Origin: Molossus alvarezi
Taxonomy: Eukaryota > Chordata > Mammalia > Chiroptera > Molossidae
Direction: 5' to 3'
Length of the DNA: 64,000 nt
NCBI GenBank assembly: GCA_037176705.1
Contig: CM073887.1
Location: 60,845,001 to 60,909,000, forward strand
Under the pieces are notes generated by a model. The model saw only the letters and a list, made by a program, of their open reading frames with translations. It had not been told where the DNA came from and made no database searches. Within the stretch, counting starts at the first letter, position 1; each line of letters opens with the position of its first letter. A program made the position numbers and the translations under genes. This document shows, one piece after another, positions 1 through 11,235 of this stretch.

Positions 1-1412
1 ATGACAGACTTCTTTCTAGCACTGAGGAAGCAGCTGTGACCAGGGTGACACCAACAATCTTCGAGCCATGTTCTAGTGGGGGTGACACTGAGAGTTCTGT
101 GAAGGCAGAATTTTTTGTTTTGCTCATTGAGATGGCCCTCACCCTTAGGAGAGCTCCTGACATATTCTCAGGGCTCAATAAATGCCTGTGAAATAAAAAT
201 AAAGCAGCAAATATGTGATCGGTTGGGGAACAACAGGCCTTTAGAAAAAAATAGGGCAATGTCAAGAGGGTAGAGAGTAGCAAGGGCTGCTGGTTAAGGT
301 CAAATAAGCCCTATGGAATAGCATTCTAGGTCGAAGGAACAGTAGCTGCAAAAGCTCTGAAGCAGGAAACTGGTAACTCCTTTATATGCAAAGTGTCTTG
401 GAGTTCATACTGCCTATCTCAAGGAGCTATTATAATTTTTGTATCAATATTATGAAGAACTATGTTATATATTTATATAAAATATATACTATATAAAAAT
501 ACACACATTAAAATATTCTCTAATTTAACCCTCAACAATCCTGTACCATTGGGGTTATTATTCTAGTTTTTCAGATGGGGAATGAAGACCATACCTTAGG
601 TTGCAAGATGCAAAAGTTGTTAATAAACACAGGGAGATGATCTTGTACTAAGAGAACAGAGTATGAGTAGTTTGATCTTCAAAAGCCTCTGTCCCACCTG
701 ATTTACTTATTTTTATGAAGCCACTATAAGGCTGGAATGTAAGTAATGTTTTGTCTCGTTGAGATGGGAAATGTCACCACTGCAGTTAAATACACCTAGC
801 TTTCTGGTAGTTATTTATTTATATCTTTATTGTTGAAAGTATTATGGTTTTGTTTTTAAACAAACTTAATTTTGGAATGATTTTAGAATTACAGAAAAGT
901 TTAGATTTACAGATAGTACAAAGGTTTCTATTTATTCACCCTTCATCCAGCTTCCCCTAATGTTAATATCTTATGTAACAAGAGTGTTTGTCAAAACTGA
1001 GAACTTAATGTGGGAACAATATTATTAACTAAACTATCAACTGCATTGAAATTGTACGTTTTTGACAAATTCCCATTTTCCATTCCAGGATCCAATCCAG
1101 GGTCCCCTCTTGCATTTAGCACAATGCTTTTAGTTAAAGACAATTCTAGCTAATACTTCTATAATTGAGGTCATTTAAGAATTAAATCCTAGAATTTCTT
1201 CACTACAATGCAAAATATCTCTAAGGCTCAATCCAGTCTCAGTGAAGGTGTGTTTTGACTCTGGAAATATCAATACTACCTGTCCCTCCAGTTTTTCGCT
1301 GGATCCATCTCCTGTGGGGTCCTTACAGCCTTGGTTCCTACACACATACCTGGGGGCTGGTTCCTGTGTGTCTTTCAGTCTGAAATCAAGATCACATTGT
1401 CTTTTTCAACAG
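1..1412. other. NWD1 intron (partial), with an old L1M fragment
   Basis: No coding exon was recognised here. About 830-1180 reads as an antisense L1M 3' region (runs such as ccccTAATGTTAA and CCAGGATCCAATCCAGG are typical of old L1). About 541-610 resembles a MIR fragment. The stretch ends in the pyrimidine tract and AG of the next NWD1 exon. Confidence 0.6.
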
Positions 1413-1518
1413 AACTCTTACTGTCGTGGAGTCCAATGTGCTTGCTTCTCCAAGGATGACAAGTATGTGTATGCTGGCTTGAGGGATCGCTCCATAATCG
1501 TCTGGAGTGTGTTAGATG
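1413..1518 (+). CDS. NWD1: NWD1 penultimate exon (WD40 blade)
   Basis: The exon is 106 nt and starts in phase 0 (AAC TCT TAC). The acceptor is ttttcaacAG and the donor is GATG|GTGAGT. It encodes NSYCRGVQC to SVLDG, one WD40 repeat. Confidence 0.85.
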
Positions 1519-3888
1519 GTGAGTCATTTTGCTTTGAGAACAGAACTGATCTTATATCTGGAGAAGAAAGCCCTGTTCTGGCCTCCTCTGGCTTGTTCCC
1601 TCCCAGGCCTCTACAGGCCAAGGGGACTGGTGTACCTAGAACTACAGCTCCTTTTCGAGACCCATGTTCTGGGTACTTGGAACTCCAGAACACTTTTCCC
1701 ATCTGGCCTGAAGCTGTTGCATTCAAAATGATCGGGGACGCGAAGAAAGCATCAGCAGGCAAGATGTATTCAAGATGAATGGAGGGCTACAGCTCTCTCA
1801 GGCATGTAGCAAAACTCCTCCTAAACATCATGGTTTTTACTGTGTAAGGTTACATAAATCAGTGCCCCACCACCCAAGGTTACATCTAAGCTCAAATAAT
1901 GCTTAACTGTGATTTATAAAAAAGGAAAAAGGTTAAAAACCATCTTAACATGATGTCTTAAGAAAGGAATGCAGCCTATGTGTTCTTAAGATTATTGTAA
2001 AGGGAGTTTCCCATGTCTGCAAGGCATAACAATATATGTTTTCTTTTACTAGGGTCATAATGACCCTGAGAACCCGGAGACAGTCCAAGACTCTGTTCCA
2101 AGAACTGCTTGCAGTTGCTTGACCAGCATGACTCACTTGCAAGTCAGCTCACCTGCAAGTGTCCTTGGTTGTGTTCTGATTCTCAGGAATCCATCATGAA
2201 GCCTTCATTAGGGCTTACACAGACCTCTTCCTCAGGTCCATCCTTCTGAGGGTGGACTGTGCGCCCAATGTGCATATCCCTAGGCTCAGGGGGCAGCAAT
2301 GGAGTGTTGTGCATGGAGTTGAGATGTGTGAGGCCCCTAGGAGTATAGGATGGAGCTGGCTGTGGGAAGAGAAGGGGGCTGAGCCACAGACAGCTGGGGG
2401 TTGGCTCTCCCACACCACCACATTCCAGGGTGGAACTGAGAAGACCGAGAATTCTCAACCTAAACCTGACCTTCCAGATGGTTCCAAAGGTATATCCATC
2501 AATGTAGGAGGATAGAACATATTCCATTTAATAGTTTATTAGCTGGATATGGAACATTTACATATTATATCTGGTAGAATGTGGGCCTTGATTTAGTCTC
2601 TTGCCCCAGGCCCCATAAAAGTCAGGGGCAGACTGTTTAATACCACTTTGAAAACCCCACATCTCTGGTTCTGTTCAATATTATACTAAGGACATATTAA
2701 TAAAAGTTAACACTTCTTGTGTACTGGGTACTGTCACCAAGCAATTTCATTCTCTCAACAGTCACCCCCATTTCACAGAGCAAAAACTGAGACTCTGAGT
2801 AATGGGGTAACTTGCCCAAGGTCACACAGTGAGGTCGTGGGTTGGAGCAGGTCTGCCTGCTCCCTATGCTCACCTTTGTCACCTTCCTACACTGTTTCCT
2901 GTAGACAGTGGCTGGGAGGTAAGTGCTGTTGCCATTTGACAAATGAAGAAGCTGTAGTTCAGAGAGGTTAAAGGACTTTCCCAAGGTCACAAAGCAAGCA
3001 AGTGTCTGAATGAATATCAGGTAAAGTCAAATACATTGTAATAAAATACATTATAATCAAACACATTATAATAGAATACAGTGTAATCCAATACATTGTA
3101 ATCCAATACATTGCAATCTAATACACTGTAATGTAATACATTATAGTCTAATACATTGTGGTCTATTACAGTGCAGCAAAGATGCCTAGCAAAATGTCAC
3201 AGATGGCTCAAAAGCTGAGGTCTGTGGAATGTGGCCTTAAAAGCCCATCCTGGACAGGTTCATAATTTCTCTTCCTTCTCTTCCTCCAATAATAATAATA
3301 ATAATAATAATAATATTTACTGAGTTCACTCAGGGCTGAAATTGATATTAAGCACCCACATGGCATCTTCAAACCTTCAGAATTCCCTCTGGCACATAGG
3401 TTCAGTTATCATTCCCATACTACAGATAAAGCAAGAGGGACTCTGAGAGGTTAGATGTCATGCCTGACCCAGTAAAGGGCATAACAGATATTTAACTTCA
3501 TGCAATCAACTCTTGAACATGTGAAATTGAATCTCTGTGACCCCGGTTTTCTCATTTTTGCTGCCCTGACCTCCAACCCCCCACAGGCACCCTGCTGGCC
3601 ATCCAGTTTGTCCATGCCATAGTGAACAGAATCATCCCAACTTCCAATGGCTTCATTGCTCCCACCAGACATGGCTATCTCATCCGTGAACGATTCCAGT
3701 GCCCTTCATCAAGAGCCTCCCAGCAGGATCCTCTCAAAAACTTCAAGAAGGCAGTGTGGATGGTCAAATCAAGGCAGAGAGAAGAGCTGGCTGCTGCTGC
3801 AGGGACACTGCAGGACTCAGGATTAGGAAATGCCCAGAGAAATAAATGCAAATCAAACAAACATTCACAAGTCTGCCTGATAGTATAA
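1413..3888 (+). CDS. NWD1: NWD1, 3' end (two last exons: 1413-1518, 3587-3888)
   Basis: This is the C-terminal part of NACHT and WD repeat domain-containing protein 1, a STAND-type NTPase with WD40 propellers. Exon 1413-1518 codes for a clear WD40 blade (GVQCACFSKDD, then YAGLRDRSIIVWSVLDG with the blade-closing Trp). It is flanked by a CAG acceptor and a GTGAGT donor and ends with one base of a Gly codon. Exon 3587-3888 completes that codon (G|GC, reading GTLLAIQF), carries the start of a last blade and a basic tail, and stops at TAA. The junction phases agree. Identification rests on the WD40 pattern, the position directly upstream of SIN3B as in human, and recall of the NWD1 C-terminus. 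The NACHT domain and the first WD40 repeats lie outside the window. The protein ends in Cys-Leu-Ile-Val, a CAAX-like motif (see findings). Confidence 0.85.
3029..3177. repeat. 15-bp minisatellite, about 10 imperfect copies
   Basis: Ten consecutive units of the form YAATACATTGTAATC, all 15 nt long, differ by one to four bases each. They can be counted directly in the sequence. The array lies in the last NWD1 intron, about 400 bp before the terminal exon. Confidence 0.9.
3288..3317. repeat. (AAT)n microsatellite
   Basis: About ten AAT units in the last NWD1 intron. Confidence 0.9.
3587..3888 (+). CDS. NWD1: NWD1 terminal exon
   Basis: The acceptor is ccccccacAG|GC. The reading frame continues from the previous exon and runs 301 nt to a TAA at 3886-3888. 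The tail is basic and Ser/Gln/Lys-rich (KCKSNKHSQVCLIV). An AATAAA hexamer at 3841-3846 lies inside the coding sequence. Confidence 0.85.
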
Positions 3889-4883
3889 AACTGCCTATGG
3901 GGCTCCATGAGCTAGCAATCTGGCTGAAGTGAAGAAAATTATATGTTGATATATATCTGTCCCCAAGGCCTCAGATAATGTGATCCGACCTTGATTTTTT
4001 CATCTTTCCATTCTTATCTCCTTGTGGGCTCCATCTGCAGACCTGCCATCCACATCCCTAGGTTAGCAACATGGCAGCCAATTCAGTAGAAAAGAGAACT
4101 TCCCTTTCCCAGCAGTTTGAGCTAAAGTCCTGGCCTTGATTCTATTAGTCCCAGTTGGCTCATATACCCATCCTGAAATAATTAATTGTCTAGGAGAATG
4201 TAGCACTGTGATAAGCCAGCCTGACCCAATGACCCAACTGCCCACTTGGGCTGAGGATGGAGTCAATACCATCCAACTATGTGGACTGAGAATGGGAGAA
4301 GCTATTCCAGGGAGAGAACTGGGATGCTGGTACCAGTGAAGTGAGGATGGATGGATGTGAAACTGACCAACCCACAGATGTGGATTATAAAGCTTTACAG
4401 TTTATAAAGCACCAGGTGTTATGGTCTGATCCTTATCACAGGAAGGGCAGGAGTTTCTGCATCACTTTACAGGCAAGGTAACTGAGCCTTGCAGAGGTAG
4501 CTGTGACTTGCTCAAGGTCACAGCCCTAGGTCAAGAGTTCTGAGAAACAACCAGGAGCCTTCCTGTCCCAATCCTTGCACCACCTCACTCCAATTTTAGT
4601 CTCACAAGCACAGCTATCTATTATTCCACAGGTGGCACACTCAAATGCCCACAGGGGCCAGTGAAAAATCTAGATGACTGTCATGCACCCAGGTGAGGAG
4701 CCGAGAGTGACAGAGACAATGGGAACATGGAGGACATATGCTCTGTCTAGGGTGGGCCTGGGCACCTTGACTCTACTCCAGAATCTCTGTGAGGAAAGCA
4801 GCCCACTTTTGCCAGAGCTTTCTGTTGTTGGCAAAGCCAGTAATCTAGATTTTTAGGCAAAATATTCCCACTGTTATATATAT
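3889..4883. other. NWD1 3' UTR / start of NWD1-SIN3B intergenic region
   Basis: No canonical AATAAA is obvious in the first kilobase after the NWD1 stop; the nearest one downstream is AATAAA at 5289-5294, beyond the first SINE. About 4395-4530 is a MIR fragment. The true NWD1 polyadenylation site cannot be set from the sequence. Confidence 0.4.
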
Positions 4884-4981
4884 TTTTTGTTAATCCTCAC
4901 TTGAGGATATTTTTTCCTTTGTTTTTTTTTTTTTAGAGAGAGTGGAAGGGAGGAGCAGGGAGGGAGCTAGTGCGCGAGCAC

Positions 4982-5020
<39 letters not shown>

Positions 5021-5174
5021 GAAAGACACATTGATTGGTTGTCTCCCACATGTGCTCTGACAGGAGCGGGGCTTGAACCTGCAACCCAGGTACATGCCCT
5101 TGACTGGTAATGGAGCCTGAAACCCTTTGGTGCATTGGCTGATGCTCTAAACACTGATCCACACCGGCCAGGGC
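4884..5174 (-). mobile_element. VES SINE
   Basis: Minus-strand copy: the A/T tail and 'atcctcactTGAGGATAT' block come first, then a (GA)n core, ending in the reverse complement of the tRNA-like head (ccggCCAGGGC). The GA microsatellite inside it (about 4987-5018) is long. Confidence 0.85.
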
Positions 5175-6145
5175 AATAGTCCCAATTTTGAATGTCTGTG
5201 ATTGGCTCAAACTTACAGCTTCAGACACATTTGGCCTGTGTGTCTCTAGCTCATAAGATGACTTTATGAACCAAGCTGGTGTTAAAACAATAAACTTGTT
5301 AGAGTTCTTCCATTTCTACTCTCTGGCTCCCAAACTTGGAAGATAAAGATGCTTTTTTTTTTTTAATCTTAAAAAACAGAGGCTTTTGGTAGCAGATGGA
5401 AAGAGCTGCTGACATCTTCCTGACATGCTTTTGGACAATCTCAGCCCTGTGCAAGTTCAACAGTCCATCTGTTTCCATTCCACTCAAGTGTATCTTGCTT
5501 CTTTGCCTGTAGTCTTCTCAAAGCCCCACTTGCTTCTAGGGCTTTTGTTGAAAGATAGGAGAGTCCAGATCTTCAAGGTGTTATTCTCCCTTTCGTGATG
5601 TTCAGAGTTTCAGAAAAAGTAACCTTAGAAAACCAGAAGCTTTTGAGCTGGATGTGACCTTATTGGGCAGCAAGTTTTAAGGTTTTGCAGATAGCTAACT
5701 TAGGATCCCCCTCCATCTCCATGTAACTTAGATTGCAAGGGGAGCCCTTGAAAAAATAGTTACTCTCTGCCACCAGTTCTCTGAGAGTCAGGAAACAAAG
5801 TGGATGTTATGACAAAGTAAGACTTCTGGTTTAAAATGTGTGTCCATTTTAACAGCCTCAGCGAGAATCAATTGCTTTGAGGCTAAACACTAAATTGAAC
5901 ATATGAAAGGAATTTTTACTAATAAAATGCTACTCCGAATTGTTGCTTATTTTGGAGGCTTTGCAGTGAGTTTTCACTTGAGAAAGAGTTTGGTTGGTAT
6001 AAATGTTTGACAAGCCCTGTACTTGGAGAAGTAACTTACCGAAGCTGTGGAGGAGCCAGGATGAGAGTGTGATCATCAATATCCTCACCTGGCTCTCTTA
6101 TGCTAAAGTAGGACCCTGTAACGTATCATCCAAACAGGGACATTT

Positions 6146-6385
6146 TGTTTTTTATCCTCACCCGAGAACATTTTTGCATTTATCTTCAGATAGAGTGGGA
6201 AGGAGAGAAGGAGGAAGAGAGAGAGAGAAACATCGAGTGAGAGAGACACATCGAGTGGTTGCCACACACACGACCCCAACCAGGGCCGGGGACTAACTGC
6301 AACTGAGGTATGTGCCCTTAGTGGGAACTGAACCTGGGTCTTTCACTAAGAGACACTCTAACCACTGAGCCAAACCAGCCAGGGC
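6146..6385 (-). mobile_element. VES SINE
   Basis: Starts with 'tttatcctcacccgag' and ends with 'aaaccagCCAGGGC', the reverse complement of the tRNA-like head. The GA-rich core is at about 6190-6240. Confidence 0.85.
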
Positions 6386-6415
6386 AAGGGATACTTTTTG
6401 ATGGTAAAAATGGAT

Positions 6416-6700
6416 GTTTTTGTTTTGTTTGTTTGTTTTCTGTTGATCCTCATCTGAGAGTATTTTTTCCATTGATCTTTAGAGAGAGTGGAAAGGACAG
6501 AGAGAGAGGGGGGAGGAAGAGGAGAGAAAGAGAGAAACATCAATGTGAGAGAGATACAATTGGTTGCCTCCCACACATGCCCCATCTGGGGCAAGGGGTT
6601 GAACCTTCAACCCAGGTACGTGCCTTTGACCAGGAATCAAACCCGAGACCCTTTGGTCAACAGGCCAATGTTCTAACTACTGAACCACCCTGGCCAGGGC
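6416..6700 (-). mobile_element. VES SINE
   Basis: A second minus-strand copy 30 bp from the previous one, with 'gatcctcatctgagag', a GA-rich core and a 'ctggCCAGGGC' head. It abuts an L1M fragment. Confidence 0.85.
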
Positions 6701-6727
6701 TTGATTGTTTTGTTTTGGTTTGTTTCG

Positions 6728-7090
6728 TTTACTGAGGTATAACTAGCCTATAACATTACGTTAGTTTTAGGTGTACAACATAATGATTTGATATTTGTAT
6801 ATATTGCAAAATTATCACCACAAGTCTAGATTACATCTATTACCACAAAAAAGTTACAAAAGTATTTTTCTTATGATGAGAAATTTTAAGATCTATTCTC
6901 TTAGCGACTTTCAAATATACAATACAATGTTGTTAACTATAGTCATCAGGTTGGACATTACAACCCCAGAACTTATTTTATAACTGGAAGCTTATGACCA
7001 TATTTACTGATTTCACCCACCCCTCAACCCTCCACCTTTGGCAACCACTACTCTGTTCCCTGTTTTATGAGTTTATTATTTTTAAAATTT
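6728..7090 (-). mobile_element. L1M fragment, antisense
   Basis: 'ctgaggtataactagcc' followed by 'ttatcaccacaag' is the usual antisense 3' end of old mammalian L1 elements. It is diverged and carries no ORF. Confidence 0.6.
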
Positions 7091-7442
7091 ATTTTAAAAT
7101 TTACTTTATTTTAAAAGTCTAAAAACTATTGGCTTATCTCAACTTGAAAATTTTCAGACACAGCAGAGTTGCAAGACACAGAGAATACATTTACTCACCA
7201 TTTGAGATTTGGTGATTGCCCTATCGTTCTGTCTTCTGCTAAAACTATTGCAAAGTCAGGGCTGGGACTGGGGTGAGGAGAGTGAGGCACTCGCCTGAGA
7301 CACAAAGTTTAAGGTGACATGAAAGAAACTCAGTAATCAGGATAAATAATATTTTACTACCACATTTAAAAAATCAAAATAATTAAAAAATGCATGACTA
7401 ACAAAATACCAGTATTTTAAATAAAAAAATGGAATGTGACCC

Positions 7443-7643
7443 GCCCAGCCAGTTTGGCTCAGTGGTTGAGCATCGACCCATGTACCAAGAGGTTGTCAGT
7501 TAGATTCCCGGTCAGGGCACATGCCCAGGTTGTGGGCCTGATCCCCAGTGGGGGGCATGCAGGAGGCGACCAATAGATGTTCTCTCTCATCAATATTTCT
7601 GTCTCTCTCTCCCTCTCCCTCTCTCTCTAAAAAAAAAAAAAAA
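7443..7643 (+). mobile_element. VES SINE, short-tail subtype
   Basis: Head 'gcccagccagtttggctcag', B-box-like 'gattcccggtcagggc', body 'atccccagtggggggcatgc', CT-rich core and a poly(A) tail. It lacks the 'gtcctcgggtgaggat' tail block seen in other copies. Confidence 0.85.
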
Positions 7644-7743
7644 GAGGAATTTGACCCTGCACTTTCACAGACTCGCCTCACTTGCGTCACCCTAAGTCCA
7701 GCCCTGATGATATCAAGACACCTTACCTATAAATACTGTCAAT

Positions 7744-8017
7744 GGCCCTGACTGGTTTGGCTCAGAGGTTAGAGCGCCGGCCCACAGACCAAAGAGTTGC
7801 GGGTTTGATTTCAGTCAAGCGCACGCACCTTGGTTGCAGTTCAGTCCCCGGCCCTGGTTGGGGTCGTGCGGGAGGCAGCTAGTGGGCTTGTCTTTCTCAC
7901 ATCGATGTTTCTCTTTCTCTCTCTTTCTACCTCCCACTCTGTCTGAAAATAAATGGAAAAATATCCTCGGGTGAGGATTAAAAAAATAAATAAATTTTTA
8001 AAATAAATAAATAAATC
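7744..8017 (+). mobile_element. VES SINE, long-tail subtype
   Basis: Head 'ggccctgactggtttgg', CT-rich core, then 'aaatatcctcgggtgagg' and an A-rich tail with (AAAT)n. Confidence 0.85.
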
Positions 8018-8182
8018 TTGTCAACGTAAGAAACATTAAAACTTGTGAAGAATTTTTGTGAGTTTATTTGAGCCAACACTGTCCACAATTGCCGGGGAAC
8101 AAGATCTCAACCAATTAAGATAATGCTCCAGGGAATGGCAGTTTTGCACCGTATTTTATACATTACAATAAAAAAAGAAGAC

Positions 8183-8432
8183 GTGCCCGGCTGGTGTGGC
8201 TTAGTGGTTGACCATCGAACCATGGACCAAGAGGTCGCCAGTTCGATTCCCGGTCAGGGCACATGCCTAGGTTGTGGGCCCAATCCCCAGTGGGGGCATG
8301 CAGGAGGCGGCCAATCGATGTTCTCTCTCATCGATGTTTCTATCTCTTTCTGCCTCTCCCTTTCTCTCTCTCTCTCAAATCAATAAAAGAAAAAATTTTT
8401 TTAATAATAATAAAAAATTTTTAAATAAAAAA
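8183..8432 (+). mobile_element. VES SINE, short-tail subtype
   Basis: Head 'cccggctggtgtggct', 'atccccagtgggggcatg' body, CT core, ending in 'aatcaataaaag' and A/T-rich sequence. Confidence 0.85.
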
Positions 8433-9212
8433 GACATCAGTGGGTTACATGAAATCTATAGGTGATTGATTAGTGAGGCGGGAGAAAGTAAAGTGGGGGT
8501 GGGGGACCTCTGGGACTGGATGAGAAGTAAACTGATAGAAACATGCTTCTTTTCCATTGGTGGTACAGTCAACAATTAACTCCATAACAATGAGGGGATT
8601 TGTGGTCTCCACAGAGCAGTGCCTGTGCTTTGAGGGGTCTGGAATAAGGAAAATTACTTTGACATTCTAAAGTTATGTTATCATAGATGCAAAAAGACAA
8701 TAGACAGGCTCAGCTAAGGTAAAGATTGACCTTTGTCAGGGAAAATGCCTGCCTAGGACATGACTGCCTGCCATAAACTGTTCTTAGTTAAAATGTTTTC
8801 ATTTTACACCATCCTTTGTGGTTACACTCTTCTCCAGGTGTGGGTCTCTGACTCCCCTGGGGTTCCCCCCTAGGTCCCCAGTCACTCTGCTCCGTCTCCC
8901 AGTGAGATGGCTCTGGCCCCGTGGGCCCTGACCCACGAGCAAAGCTGTGGCCTCTTCCCAGCCTTGGCCTCCCTTAGCCAGAATCTCTGTTCCCCACCTC
9001 TGCTTTAAGTCTGTGAGTTTGCAAGGCTGCCATGCAGGCTTCCCTGAGCTTGTCAGGTTAGCATGTGGCCCCTTTTTGTCCACAATACTCCAGGACAAAT
9101 CTCTTAGGAATAAGATCGTTCTCCTACATAACCACACACACCTATGAAAACTAACAATTGTTATTTAATATCTTTGAATAGGCATCCCTAATTTTCCTAA
9201 TTAGCCCTAAAA

Positions 9213-9428
9213 CATTTTTGTTTTCTTTATTGATTTTAGAGAGAAAGGAAGGAAGAGGGAGAGAGAGATAGAAACATCAAAGAGAGAGAACATCAGTTGA
9301 CTGCCTCCTGCACGCCCCCCACTGGGGATTTGGCCCACGACCTGGGCATGTGTCCTGATCGGGAATCGAACTGGGAATCTCTTGGTGCATGGGTTGATGC
9401 TCAACCACTGAGCCACACTGGCTGGGCC
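9213..9428 (-). mobile_element. VES SINE, short-tail subtype
   Basis: 'tttattgattttagagag' at the left and 'cactggCTGGGC' at the right mark an antisense copy. Confidence 0.8.
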
Positions 9429-9533
9429 TAAAACATTTTTTATAGCTGTTCCTTTCCAACTGGGACCCAATCGAGATAAGTTCATGCATTGTATTTAATT
9501 GTTTTGTCTCTTTAGTCTCTTATATTCTAGAGC

Positions 9534-9720
9534 TGGAGTCAGCAAAACCACAGCCTGTGAGCCTGCTGCCTGTTTTTGTAAATAAGGTTTTATTGGAACA
9601 TGGCTACGTCCATTATTTACATATTGCCTGTGGCAACTTTTATGCTATGGTGACAGAAAACATATGACCCCAAAGCCAAAAATATCTGCCACCTGGATCT
9701 TTACGGGAAAGTGTGTGCCA
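9534..9720 (-). mobile_element. Old hAT-like repeat (thrombomodulin-type 'AATAAAACTTTATTTA' family), antisense
   Basis: 'gagtcagcaaaacca', 'gtaaataaggttttattgg' and 'tggctacg' match the reverse of a very common mammalian non-autonomous element that contains AATAAAACTTTATTTA. The family name is uncertain. Confidence 0.45.
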
Positions 9721-9744
9721 AGCCTGGTCTTAGGCTTGATTAGA

Positions 9745-9957
9745 TTCAGGTTAAACATTTTTAAAATAGACTTTTTCTTTTAGAGTAGTTTTAGGTTCAC
9801 AGCAAAATTGACTGTAAGGTATAGAGATTTCCCATGTGTTCCTGCCCCCATACATGCATAATTTTCCCCCATTATCAACATCCCCCACCAAAGTGATACA
9901 TTTGTGACAATTGATGAACCTACATTGACACATCATTATCACAGGGTAAACATTTTT
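9745..9957 (-). mobile_element. L1M fragment, split by a SINE
   Basis: 'tagttttaggttcacagc' and 'cattgacacatcattatc' are typical antisense L1M sequence. It resumes after the SINE at 10208. Confidence 0.55.
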
Positions 9958-10207
9958 TTTTTTTTTAAATCCTCCCCGAGGACATTTCTCCACTTTTTGT
10001 ACAGAAAGAGTGGGAGGGAGAGAGAGGAAGAGAGAGAGAGAGAGAAACATCGATGCGAAAGGGACACATCGAGTGGCTGCCACCCGCATGACCAACCAGG
10101 GCCGGGGACAAACTGCAACCGAAGTACGTGCCCTTAGGGGGAACCGAACCCGGGTCTCTCCGGACCGCAGGCTGACGCTCTATCTGCTGAGCCAAACCGG
10201 CCAGGGC
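9958..10207 (-). mobile_element. VES SINE with 15-bp target duplication
   Basis: Antisense copy with 'atcctccccgaggac' and an 'aaaccggCCAGGGC' end. It is flanked by AGGGTAAACATTTTT at 9943-9957 and again at 10208-10222, an exact target-site duplication. Confidence 0.9.
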
Positions 10208-10239
10208 AGGGTAAACATTTTTGACAAGGCTACTTTACA

Positions 10240-10860
10240 GAAGAATTTGTTACCTATTGCTGCATAACAAATTACCACAAATTTGGCAGCTGAAAATAAC
10301 AGCCATTTATTTTCTCCCGGTTTCTATGGGTCAGGAATCTGGGCGCACTGTGGCTGGATTCTCTGTGTAGGTTTTCACAAGGTGTCAGCCAGCTGGGAGC
10401 TCATTGAGAAGCCCAGAGCCCTCTTCCACACTCATTCCGGTTGTTGGCAGCATTGAACTCCTTGTAGCTGTAGGACTGGGGACCTCAGCTCCTAGATGCT
10501 GGCTGCCCCTTTCCCCAGGCAGTTCATAACAAGGCTGGCTTCTCCTTCAAGGCCAGCAGGATCTCATCTGTTTACTGCTTTAAGACTGATCTCCAGACTG
10601 TCCTTTAAAGGGTGCCCCTGATTAAGTCAGGCCCACCCAGTATGATCTCCCTTTTGATGAACTCAACATCAACTCATTTGAGACCATAAATACACCTACA
10701 AAATCCTTTCACCTTTGCCACGTGGCATAACCTAATCTCAGGCCTTACATGCATTATACTCCCAGGTCCCGACCACATTCCAGGATGGGGATTAGACAGG
10801 GGACCAGGGTGCACACACCAGGGATAAGGATCTTGGTGTTCATCTTGGAATTCTGCCACA
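10240..10860. mobile_element. Old interspersed repeat beginning 'CTATTGCTGCATAACAAATTACC'-like
   Basis: The motif 'tgctgcataacaaattac' followed by 'cagccatttatt' and 'gggtcaggaatctgggc' marks a widespread mammalian repeat, probably LTR-derived. I do not name the family. No gene is seen here. Confidence 0.5.
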
Positions 10861-10952
10861 ACACATGATTCTGGACTTTAAAGATTTTGGTCATAAAGTC
10901 TGCCACCTGGGAAGACTTAGATTAAAACAAGATCTTTTGATCTTGTCTTCTT

Positions 10953-11019
10953 CTTTTTTATTTTTTATCCTCACCCGAGGACATTTTTCCATTTTTTGTT
11001 CAGATAGAGCAGGAGGGAT

Positions 11020-11076
<57 letters not shown>

Positions 11077-11235
11077 TCAACGTGAAAGGGACACATCGAG
11101 TGGCTGCCTCCTGCACGACCCAACCAGGGTGGGGGACAAACTGCAACCAAGGTAAATGACCTTAGCGGGAACCGAACCCAGGTTTCTCTGGACCGCAGGC
11201 CAATGCTCTAACCGCTGAGCTAAACCGGCCAGGGC
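10953..11235 (-). mobile_element. VES SINE with target duplication
   Basis: Antisense copy with a long (GA)n core (about 11028-11072). The flanks TGATCTTGTCTTCTT (10938-10952) and TGATCTTACCTTCTT (11236-11250) differ at two positions. Confidence 0.88.

Larger units (their letters stand above)
1519..3586 (+). other. Last NWD1 intron with MIR fragments and a 15-bp minisatellite
   Basis: A GT-AG intron of about 2.07 kb. About 2705-2870, 2905-3020 and 3310-3480 read as MIR fragments, with the usual 'cccaaggtcacacag' type motif. A 15-bp tandem array occupies 3029-3177 and an (AAT)n run lies near 3288-3317. No other exon was seen. Confidence 0.6.

Noticed and set aside
1516..1762. Other frames overlapping the NWD1 penultimate exon
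   Set aside because: They start inside the exon in other frames and cross the donor site. The WD40 frame is the only one that joins in phase to 3587.
4987..5018. Repeated units suggesting a CRISPR-like or satellite array
   Set aside because: Simple (GA)n inside a SINE. No spacers; not a prokaryotic sequence.
9534..9720. Possible 3' UTR because of an AATAAA-like reverse motif
   Set aside because: The motif belongs to a repeat family found several times in the window (13998, 35855, 41480, 42478).
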